Origin: an uncultured Verrucomicrobiota bacterium
GTDB taxonomy: Bacteria; Verrucomicrobiota; Kiritimatiellia; RFP12; UBA3636
Length of the DNA stretch: 16,063 bases
Direction: 5' to 3'
Assembly: GCA_946612175.1 (NCBI GenBank)
Contig: CAMOEO010000024.1
Location: 1 to 16,063, forward strand
The notes under the pieces were generated by a model. It was given only the letters and a program-made list of their open reading frames with translations. It ran no database searches and was not told where the DNA came from. Made by a program: the position numbers and the translations under genes. Below are positions 1-5,886 of this stretch, piece after piece. Every line of letters begins with the position of its first letter. The stretch's first letter is position 1.

Positions 1-100
1 TGAACTTCTTGGCGGCGGCCTTGAGGACCTTGAGGCCCTCGCCGATCACTTCGGGGCCGGTGCCGTCGCCGGGGATGACTGCGATGTTGTAGGTTTTCAT
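1..100 (-). CDS. Isopropylmalate/isocitrate dehydrogenase family protein, N-terminal fragment
   Basis: Only the first 33 codons lie in the window; the rest runs off the left edge. The translation begins MKTYNIAVIPGDGTGPEV and continues with IGEGLKVLKAAAKKF. The IAVIPGDGTGPEV stretch is the conserved N-terminal beta-strand and glycine-rich turn of the beta-decarboxylating dehydrogenases (3-isopropylmalate dehydrogenase LeuB, isocitrate dehydrogenase, tartrate/homoisocitrate dehydrogenases), which oxidise and decarboxylate a 2-hydroxy acid using NAD(P). Which substrate is used cannot be decided from this fragment; LeuB is the commonest assignment for this opening. The ATG at 100-98 is the natural start because the family motif begins five residues later. 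No Shine-Dalgarno site precedes it; the leader instead carries imperfect 9-base repeats. It is the last minus-strand gene here, 62 bases after the barrel-like gene. Confidence 0.8.
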   Translation of the reverse strand, partial: MKTYNIAVIPGDGTGPEVIGEGLKVLKAAAKKF

Positions 101-120
101 GGTGGGATGTTCGAGAGGGG

Positions 121-156
121 CTGGATGGCCAGGAGGGTCCAGACGGCCTGGAGAGG
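121..156. repeat. Imperfect 9-base tandem repeat upstream of the dehydrogenase gene
   Basis: Four consecutive 9-base blocks on the plus strand read CTGGATGGC, CAGGAGGGT, CCAGACGGC and CTGGAGAGG. They share the pattern C-N-N-G-A-N-(G)-G-N. The blocks also contain CCAG/CTGG complementarity, so small hairpins could form. They fill most of the spacer between the barrel-like gene stop (163) and the dehydrogenase ATG (100). The repeat is degenerate and could be chance in such GC-rich DNA; it is listed because better repeats occupy the same position before topA and etfA. Confidence 0.4.
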
Positions 157-162
157 GAGGGG

Positions 163-711
163 CTAGAAGTGGAAGTCGAGGCCGATGCGGAAGGTGATGC
201 GGGAGGTCTTCATCGCGTAGTCGTCGGGGAAGGCGTGGGCGGTGCTGACGTCCAGATCGAGCATGAAGTCGAGCGCGACCTTCTGGGTGAGGAAGACGTC
301 GAGGCCGAGGCGGAGGCCGCCGAGGAGGCCGAGGTCGTCCTTCTTGTAGTTCTCGCCGCTCACGACGCCGAGGCGCGCGCCGACGTAGGGGGAGACCGCG
401 TAGGGGCGGCCCTCCTCGTCGACCACCAGCGGGTCGAGGAAGTGGTACTGGGCGAGGACGGCGGCCTCCCAGGCGGTGAAGACGTCGTCGTCGGAGTAGG
501 CGGCCGATCCGCCGAGGAGGAACGCGTCGAGCAGGTACATGCCGCCGTGGCCCTCGAGGGTGAGGCGGCCGCCGTCGACGGTCTTGGGCTCGTACAGGAG
601 GGAGCCGCCGACGGCGTAGGTTCCCTGGGAGGTCCCGCCCCAGTCGGCGAGGGCGGAGGAAGGAAGGGCGGCGAGGAGGGCGAGGGCGGCGGCGGCGAGT
701 CGGGTGCGCAT
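163..711 (-). CDS. Small secreted, probable outer-membrane beta-barrel protein
   Basis: The protein has 182 residues. It begins MRTRLAAAALALLAALPSSA, a classic signal peptide with an Arg-rich n-region, an Ala/Leu core and a cleavage site near Ala-Leu-Ala-Asp (about residue 22). The mature part is rich in Gly and alternates polar and hydrophobic residues (for example YAVGGSLLYEP, SPYVGARLGVVSGENY, ITFRIGLDFHF), and the chain ends in Phe. Outer-membrane barrels of the 8-strand size often end in an aromatic residue like this. The start at 711 is fixed by an AAGGAG ribosome site at 720-725 with 8-base spacing and by the signal peptide; the longer open frame upstream is shadow sequence antisense to nothing real. 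It lies 56 bases after etfA on the same strand. I do not recognise a named family; the barrel call is inferred from composition and ending. Confidence 0.72.
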   Translation of the reverse strand: MRTRLAAAALALLAALPSSALADWGGTSQGTYAVGGSLLYEPKTVDGGRLTLEGHGGMYLLDAFLLGGSAAYSDDDVFTAWEAAVLAQYHFLDPLVVDEEGRPYAVSPYVGARLGVVSGENYKKDDLGLLGGLRLGLDVFLTQKVALDFMLDLDVSTAHAFPDDYAMKTSRITFRIGLDFHF

Positions 712-719
712 GGTGTGGG

Positions 720-725
720 CTCCTT
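720..725 (-). promoter_or_regulatory. Strong Shine-Dalgarno site of the barrel-like gene
   Basis: Read on the minus strand the bases are AAGGAG, 8 bases before the ATG at 711. This is noteworthy because most minus-strand genes around it have no recognisable ribosome binding site, and it fixes the start of a gene whose open frame extends far upstream. Confidence 0.8.
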
Positions 726-735
726 GTGGGGGTGT

Positions 736-759
736 GGTGGAAGGGTGGGGGTGGAAGGG
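736..759. repeat. Two direct copies of GGTGGAAGGG, 14 bases apart
   Basis: GGTGGAAGGG occurs at 736-745 and again at 750-759, in the spacer between etfA and the barrel-like gene. On the transcribed strand this gives a C/A-rich leader ahead of the AAGGAG site. The 14-base period matches the repeat before etfA, though the sequence differs. Confidence 0.5.
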
Positions 760-767
760 GAACGGGG

Positions 768-1754
768 CTAGGCGCGGCGGGCGCGGAGGCGCTTGACGAT
801 CTCGGGAACGACGGCGTTCACGTCGCCGACGATGCCGATGTCGGCCACCTCGAAGATCGGGGCGGCGGGATCCTTGTTGACCGCGACGATGCAGTCGGAG
901 CTCTGCATGCCGGCGAGGTGCTGGATGGCGCCGGAGATGCCGAGCGCGACGTAGAGCTTGGGGCAGACGGTCCGGCCGGTCTGGCCGACCTGGTGCAGCG
1001 GCGAGATCCAGCCCGCGTCGACGACGGCGCGGGAGGCGCCGACGGCGCCGCCGAGCTCGGAGGCGAGCTCGCGGACGAGGGCGAAGTTCTCGGGGGAGCC
1101 GATGCCGCGGCCGCCCGAGACGACGGTCTTCGCGCCGGCGAGGTCGACGTCCTGCCCGGCCTCCTTCGTCGCGGAGAGGCGGCGCATGCGGCACGGGACG
1201 GCGGAGAGGTCGGCGGCGAGGGGGACGAGCTCGCCCGTGGCGCCGTCCTCGCGGACCTTCTTGAACACGTTGCCGCGGACGGTCGCCATCTGCGGGCGGG
1301 TGCCCTCGCAGGTGATCGTCGCCATGATGTTGCCGCCGAACGCGGGGCGGGTCTGGAGGAGGATTCCCTTCTCCGTGTCGAAGTCCAGCTGCGTGCAGTC
1401 GGCGGTGAGGCCGGTGTGGAGGACCGCGGCGACGGTCGGCGCGAGCGAGCGGCCGATCGAGGTGGCGCCGAAGAGGAGGATCTCCGGCCGGCCGGCCTCG
1501 ACCGCCTGGCGGACGGCGGCGGACCAGTAGTCGTTCTGGTAGTAGGCGAACTGCGGGGCGTCCATCGCGTAGACCTTCGCCGCGCCGTGGGCGTAGAGCT
1601 CGGGCGCGAGCGCGGCGCCGTCCTCGGAGAGAAGCAGGGCGCAGAGCGCGTAGCCGGACTTGGCCGCGAGCTCGCGGCCCTTGGAGAGAAGTTCGCAGGA
1701 GACGGACTGGAGCGCGCCCTCGCGCTGCTCGGCGAAAACCCAGATTTCGTTCAT
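768..1754 (-). CDS. etfA: Electron transfer flavoprotein alpha subunit
   Basis: The 328-residue product matches the usual EtfA length. Residues 1-190 form the N-terminal Rossmann-like domain beginning MNEIWVFAEQ. The C-terminal FAD-binding domain is unmistakable: VVSGGRGIGSPENF (211-224), ASRAVVDAGW, SPLHQVGQTG (251-260), LGISGAIQHLAGM (271-283), AVNKDPAAPIF (291-301) and the closing ADIGIVGDVNAVVPEI. EtfA with EtfB shuttles electrons between flavin dehydrogenases and a quinone or ferredoxin partner; some anaerobic EtfABs bifurcate electrons. The start at 1754 (MNEIWVF) is the family-like one; an in-frame TTG at 1775 would add seven residues that do not look conserved. It follows etfB by 53 bases and is surely co-transcribed. 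No Shine-Dalgarno site is visible; a 14-base direct repeat lies just upstream. Confidence 0.95.
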   Translation of the reverse strand: MNEIWVFAEQREGALQSVSCELLSKGRELAAKSGYALCALLLSEDGAALAPELYAHGAAKVYAMDAPQFAYYQNDYWSAAVRQAVEAGRPEILLFGATSIGRSLAPTVAAVLHTGLTADCTQLDFDTEKGILLQTRPAFGGNIMATITCEGTRPQMATVRGNVFKKVREDGATGELVPLAADLSAVPCRMRRLSATKEAGQDVDLAGAKTVVSGGRGIGSPENFALVRELASELGGAVGASRAVVDAGWISPLHQVGQTGRTVCPKLYVALGISGAIQHLAGMQSSDCIVAVNKDPAAPIFEVADIGIVGDVNAVVPEIVKRLRARRA

Positions 1755-1760
1755 GGTTGG

Positions 1761-1787
1761 AGTCTCAGGTCGCAAGTCTCAGGTCGC
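1761..1787. repeat. Two direct copies of AGTCTCAGGTCGC, 14 bases apart
   Basis: AGTCTCAGGTCGC occurs at 1761-1773 and exactly again at 1775-1787, with one base between. It sits in the 53-base etfB-etfA spacer, ending 6 bases before the etfA start on the minus strand. A perfect 13-base duplication in so short a spacer is not expected by chance. No ribosome binding site is visible here. Confidence 0.85.
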
Positions 1788-1807
1788 GGGTTGTTCGGCG
1801 GTCGGCA

Positions 1808-2599
1808 TCAGACCAGGTGGCGGTTTTGGAGGATCTCGACGAGCTTCTCCGCCTGCTCGGCGGGGGCGCCGTCGAGGCGGACGCGGTTGGACTTGACCGG
1901 CGGGGCGAAGACCTTCGTGACGCGGGTGGGGGAGCCCTTGAGGCCGATGAAGTCGGGGTTCGGCTCGAGCTCGGCGACGCCCCAGACGGGGATCTGGGCC
2001 TTCTTGGCGGCCATCTTGCTCTTGAGCGAGCCGATGCGCAGCTCGCCCGCCTCCTTGACGACGGTGAGGGCGCAGGGAAGGTCGATCTCCCACTCCTCGT
2101 AGCCTTCCTCGGTCGCGCGGACGACCTTGAGGGCGTTCCCGCCGGGGGCGACCTCGACCGACTGGGCGTAGGTGAGGACGGGGAGCCCGAGGTGGTGGGC
2201 GATGCCGGGGCCGACCTGGGCGGTGTCGCCGTCGGTCGCCTGCTTGCCGAAGAGGACGAGGTCGACGGGCCCGAGCCTGCGGATCGCGAGGGCGAGGGTG
2301 TAGCCGGTGGCCCAGGTGTCGGCGCCGCCGAACTCGCGGCCGGAGACGAGGACGCCGTCCGTCGCGCCGCGGGAGAGGGCCTCGCGGATCGCGGCCTCGG
2401 CCTGGGGCGGGCCCATGGAGACGACGGTGACGGTGGAGCCGGGCACGGCGTCCTTGAGGCGGAGGGCGACCTCGAGGGCGTTCTCGTCGAAGGGGTTGAT
2501 GATGGCGGGGACGCCGGCGCGGTTGAGGCGGTTGGTGGCGCGGTCGATGGTGACCTTGTCCGAGTCGGGGACTTGCTTGATGCAGACGACGATCTTCAT
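1808..2599 (-). CDS. etfB: Electron transfer flavoprotein beta subunit
   Basis: The 263-residue protein begins MKIVVCIKQVPDSDKV, the standard EtfB opening, followed by INPFDENALEVALRLKD, VVSMGPPQAEAAIREALSRGATDGVLV and the nucleotide-binding loop FGKQATDGDTAQVGPGIA (about residues 129-146). The last contains the D-G-D-T-A-Q-V-G-P signature used to bind AMP, or a second FAD in bifurcating members. It pairs with EtfA encoded immediately downstream. No acyl-CoA dehydrogenase or other partner is visible, so the electron donor is unknown, and sequence alone does not decide between the bifurcating and ordinary type. A good promoter (TTGCCC, 17 bases, TAGAAT) lies upstream, so this is the first gene of an etfB-etfA unit. 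Confidence 0.95.
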   Translation of the reverse strand: MKIVVCIKQVPDSDKVTIDRATNRLNRAGVPAIINPFDENALEVALRLKDAVPGSTVTVVSMGPPQAEAAIREALSRGATDGVLVSGREFGGADTWATGYTLALAIRRLGPVDLVLFGKQATDGDTAQVGPGIAHHLGLPVLTYAQSVEVAPGGNALKVVRATEEGYEEWEIDLPCALTVVKEAGELRIGSLKSKMAAKKAQIPVWGVAELEPNPDFIGLKGSPTRVTKVFAPPVKSNRVRLDGAPAEQAEKLVEILQNRHLV

Positions 2600-2630
2600 G
2601 GGTCGGGGCGGGTGGGCGAAGTGGCGCGCG

Positions 2631-2659
2631 ATTCTAGCAGAAAGCCGGACCCGGGGCAA
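2631..2659 (-). promoter_or_regulatory. Probable sigma-70 type promoter of etfBA
   Basis: On the minus strand TTGCCC (2659-2654) and TAGAAT (2636-2631) are separated by 17 bases, with TGC just before the -10 as in an extended -10. Transcription would start near 2624, giving a leader of about 25 bases before the etfB ATG at 2599. The elements resemble those before lpxB, glnS, the kinase and the acetyltransferase. Confidence 0.65.
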
Positions 2660-2667
2660 GATGGAAT

Positions 2668-2683
2668 CCGCGGCAATCCGCGG
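2668..2683 (-). terminator. Hairpin after the topA-prc-permease unit, possible terminator
   Basis: CCGCGG, four bases, CCGCGG can fold into a 6-base-pair GC stem. It lies between the permease stop (2725) and the -35 of the etfB promoter (2659). On the minus strand it is followed by ATTCCATCTTG, which has several T but no clean run, so intrinsic termination is plausible but not certain. The same bases can be read as a direct repeat of AATCCGCGG. Confidence 0.45.
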
Positions 2684-2724
2684 GATCGGGGGCGGTGCCG
2701 CCAGCGCGGCGGAGGGCGGGCGGA

Positions 2725-3570
2725 TCAGGAGGGAATGGTGGGGTCGAGGCGGTCGCGGAGGGCGTCGCCGAGGCGGTTGGCGGCGAGGACGAGGCCGAAG
2801 ACGGCGAGGGCGACGAAGGTGCCCTCCCACCAGACGCCCTGCCACAGGCGGACGCGCGCGTTGGCGATCATGACGCCCCAGGAGGGCTCGTTCTGGGCGC
2901 CGAGGCCGAGGAAGCTCATGAAGACCTCGGTGCCGATGGCGGCGGGGAAGCGCAGCGAGAAGGCGATGATCACGAGATGGGCCACGTTGGGCAGGACGTG
3001 GCGGAAGAGGATGCGCGGCGTGGAATAGCCGAGGGCGAGCGCGGACTGCACGTAGCCGCGGCCGCGGTGCTTGATCGTCTCGGCCCGGACGGTCCGGTAC
3101 ACGCCGACCCAGGTCGTGAGGGCGATGCCGAGGTACACGCCCGCGAGGCCGCGCCCGGCGAGGAGGGAGACGGCGAGGACGAGGATCGCGGAGGGAACGG
3201 CGGCGATCGTGGCCGAGAGCCACGTCGTCACGGCGTCGACGGGGCCGCCGAACCAGCCGGCGAGGAGGCCGAGCAGCGTGCCGAACGGGACGGCGAGGAG
3301 CGAGGCGAAGACGCCGACGCGGAAGGCGATGCGGGCGCCCTGGACGAGGCGGCGGGCGACGTCGCGGCCGAGGTTGTCGGAGCCGAGCAGGAAGAAGTGC
3401 GGGACGCCGTCGGAGTCCACGGCGCGGGAGAGCGGCGGGAGGTAGCGCAGCTCCAGGCGGCCGCGGTTGTAGGCGGGGGTCTCGTCGCGCCAGGACGCGC
3501 GCGCCGCCTCGAACTCGCCGAAGAGGGCGGCGAGGAGGTAGAGGAGGAGGACGAGGAGGGGGGCGCGCAA
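2725..3570 (-). CDS. DppC/OppC-type ABC transporter permease
   Basis: The 281-residue inner-membrane protein belongs to the peptide/nickel permease family. It has a first membrane helix at residues 2-17, then the conserved periplasmic motif LLGSDNLGRDVARRLVQGAR (61-80). Further helices follow around 83-108 and 115-160, then the EAA loop (SALALGYSTPRILFRHVLPN, about 186-205) that contacts the ATPase, and a late FSLRFPAAIGTEVFMSFLGLGAQNEPSWG region typical of DppC. It would move peptides or similar solutes with a DppB-like partner, binding protein and ATPases, none of which is in view. No ATG exists near the N-terminus; the first start after the preceding in-frame stop is TTG at 3570. It begins six bases after the prc stop, so it is the third gene of topA-prc-permease. 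The substrate cannot be named. Confidence 0.88.
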   Translation of the reverse strand: MRAPLLVLLLYLLAALFGEFEAARASWRDETPAYNRGRLELRYLPPLSRAVDSDGVPHFFLLGSDNLGRDVARRLVQGARIAFRVGVFASLLAVPFGTLLGLLAGWFGGPVDAVTTWLSATIAAVPSAILVLAVSLLAGRGLAGVYLGIALTTWVGVYRTVRAETIKHRGRGYVQSALALGYSTPRILFRHVLPNVAHLVIIAFSLRFPAAIGTEVFMSFLGLGAQNEPSWGVMIANARVRLWQGVWWEGTFVALAVFGLVLAANRLGDALRDRLDPTIPS

Positions 3571-3576
3571 GGGAGG

Positions 3577-5886
3577 CTAGCGGAAGAAGGAGCGGAGGAA
3601 GTCGAACTGGGCGTCGTTGGCGTCGAGGTTCTCGGGGGCGCCGTGAAGGTCGACGAGGTCGACGAGGACGTTGAGGGATTCGTCGAGGACGGGGTCGTCG
3701 CCGGGGTGGCGGGGCTCGGTGGCCTTGCGGCGGCGGCGGGCGGAGGGGGACTCCTTCTCCTCGTCGTCCTTGTCGGAGGGGACGGCGTCGGGGGAGAGGG
3801 AGGCGAGGTCCTCGCCCTCGCCGGAGACGAGGGCGTTGATGCGGCGCTGGAGGACGTCGTCCTCGCGGGCGCGGGCGAGGCGCTCCTCGTGGTTGAGGGA
3901 GACGACCTCGTTGGCGTTGAAGGCGGCGAAGCGCTCGAAGAGGCGGGCGCGGGCCTGCCAGACGGCGTTGGTGGCGCGGCGGGCCTCGGAGCGGGCGCGG
4001 AGCTCGGGGATGACGGCGGAGAGGGAGTCGACGGGGCGGAAGGCGGAGGGGGCGATGCGGGTCCAGGGGAGGGCGCCGGGGAGCTTGTCCTCGCCGAGGT
4101 CGGGGTAGGTCTCGAGGACGGAGGGCAGGTGGATGTCGGAGGCGACGCCGCGGATCTGGGTGGAGCCGCCGGAGATGCGGAAGAAGAGGGCGGTGGTGGG
4201 CTTGATGGCGCCGAGGGCGCCGTCCTCGAGGGGGCGGACGGTCTGGACGGTGCCCTTGCCGTGGGTGCGGACGTCGCCGGCGATGACGGCGCGGCCGTAG
4301 TCCTGGAGGGCGGCGGCGACGATCTCGGAGGCGGAGGCGCTGCAGCGGTCGACGAGGACGACCATGGGGCGGGAGAAGGCGACGGAGGGGTCGGTGTCGG
4401 GCAGGGCGATGGGGCGGCGGCGGGCCTCGCGGACGAGGACGACGGGGCCGGTGCGGAGGAAGAGGCCGGCGACGGCGATGGCGTCGGGGAGGGAGCCGCC
4501 GCCGTTGCCGCGGAGGTCGAGGACGAGGCCCTCGACGCCCTCCTCGTTGAGGTCGGCGAGGAGGCGGGCGATGTCGCGGGAGGCGCGCCGGGGGGCGCCG
4601 CCGTCGGGGGCGCGGAGCGAGGCGTAGAAGGCGGGGAGCTTGATGTAGCCGAGGCGGCGGGGGGTGCCGTCGGAGTCCTCGACGGTCTCGACGCGGGAGT
4701 AGGCGGCCTGCTCCTCGAGCTTGATCTCGTCGCGGACGAGGGTGACGACCTTGGTGGCGTCGGGGTCGGAGGCGGGGACGACGCGGAGGCGGACGGTGGT
4801 GCCCTTGGGGCCGCGGATGAGGCGGACGGACTTGTAGAGGGGCCAGTGGCGGATGTCGACGAAGTCCTCGTCGCCCTGGGCGACGGCGATGATGCGGTCG
4901 CCGCGGACGAGGTGCTCGGGGGAGGGGTCGAGCTCGGCGGGGGAGCCGGGGACGATGTCGACGATCTTGGCGGCGCCGTCGTCGACCTGGAGGGTGGCGC
5001 CGATGCCCTGGAGGGAGAGGGTCATGTCGATGTCGAAGTCCTCGTTGGCCGCGGGCGACATGTAGTTGGAGTGCGGGTCGTAGGCGAGGGCGGCGGCGTC
5101 GAGGAAGCGGGAGGTCCAGTATTCCTCGTCGGAGTCGCGGAGGATCTCGAGGAAGCGCTCGTTGGCCTTGCGGAAGTCGTCGCGGGCGGCCTCGACGGCC
5201 TCGTCGAGGGTGCGGGAGGGGCCGCCGTCCTTCGCGGGCGCGCCGTCCGCGGCGGCGGCGGAATCGGCGGAGGCGCCGGCGGGGACGGCGTTGGTCGCGC
5301 GGCCTTCCTCGCGGAGCTCCCAGGCGATGCGGGCGGCGAGGAGGGCGTTCTTGACGCGGCGGGTCCAGAGGTCGTCGAGGGCGGCCTGGTCGGCGGGCCA
5401 GGGGACGTCGTGGCGGCGCCAGCGGTAGTCCTCGGAGGAGGCGAAGTCGAAGGCGTTGGAGAGGATGGAGGAGGAGAAGGCGGTGCGGTCGGCGACGCGC
5501 TCGACGAAGCGGTCGTAGACGCGGCGGGCGAAGGAGAAGTCGCCGGCGCGGACGAGGTCGGCGTAGCGGAGGCGGGCGGGCTCGAAGGAGGCGACGTCCT
5601 CGGCGGTGAAGAAGATGCGCTGGGGGTCGAGCGAGTCGAGGAAGTTGGTCCAGGCGCGCGGGGCGACGGTCTCGTCGAAGGGCTGGCGGAGGATGTGCTC
5701 GGCGGGCATGATTTCGGCGACGAGGGCGGCGGCGCGGCGGCGGGCGGCGAAGGCGCGCTCGGCGGCGTCCTCCTCCTCGGAGACGACGGCGTGCTCGGAG
5801 TCGGGGTCCTCCGCGGGGTCCGGGGGGAGGGCGGCGGCGGGGAGGGCGAGGAGGGCGCAGAGGGCGGGGAGGGCGAGGCGGTTCAT
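3577..5886 (-). CDS. prc: Carboxy-terminal processing (tail-specific) protease, S41 family
   Basis: The 769-residue protein has a signal peptide (MNRLALPALCALLALPAAA) and the layout of E. coli Prc/Tsp. A helical N-terminal domain (about 50-270) contains NFLDSLDPQRIFFTAED. A PDZ domain follows (about 285-370; LQGIGATLQV, IVPGSPAE, LVRGDRIIAV). The protease core runs about 410-590, with LVLDLRGNGGGSL, the DRCSASASEI motif (catalytic Ser near 518) and THGKGTVQ (catalytic Lys544). It would trim or degrade envelope proteins in the periplasm from their C-termini. It is longer than E. coli Prc (about 680), partly through an Ala-rich insert at about 198-225 and a charged tail at about 690-725. Its ATG overlaps the topA stop as ATGA and has an AAAGGAA site at 5894-5900. 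Codons end almost always in C. Confidence 0.94.
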   Translation of the reverse strand: MNRLALPALCALLALPAAALPPDPAEDPDSEHAVVSEEEDAAERAFAARRRAAALVAEIMPAEHILRQPFDETVAPRAWTNFLDSLDPQRIFFTAEDVASFEPARLRYADLVRAGDFSFARRVYDRFVERVADRTAFSSSILSNAFDFASSEDYRWRRHDVPWPADQAALDDLWTRRVKNALLAARIAWELREEGRATNAVPAGASADSAAAADGAPAKDGGPSRTLDEAVEAARDDFRKANERFLEILRDSDEEYWTSRFLDAAALAYDPHSNYMSPAANEDFDIDMTLSLQGIGATLQVDDGAAKIVDIVPGSPAELDPSPEHLVRGDRIIAVAQGDEDFVDIRHWPLYKSVRLIRGPKGTTVRLRVVPASDPDATKVVTLVRDEIKLEEQAAYSRVETVEDSDGTPRRLGYIKLPAFYASLRAPDGGAPRRASRDIARLLADLNEEGVEGLVLDLRGNGGGSLPDAIAVAGLFLRTGPVVLVREARRRPIALPDTDPSVAFSRPMVVLVDRCSASASEIVAAALQDYGRAVIAGDVRTHGKGTVQTVRPLEDGALGAIKPTTALFFRISGGSTQIRGVASDIHLPSVLETYPDLGEDKLPGALPWTRIAPSAFRPVDSLSAVIPELRARSEARRATNAVWQARARLFERFAAFNANEVVSLNHEERLARAREDDVLQRRINALVSGEGEDLASLSPDAVPSDKDDEEKESPSARRRRKATEPRHPGDDPVLDESLNVLVDLVDLHGAPENLDANDAQFDFLRSFFR

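Noticed and set aside
768..2599. Electron-bifurcating EtfAB complex
   Set aside because: The EtfB loop is compatible, but without a dehydrogenase partner gene the type cannot be told from sequence reading.
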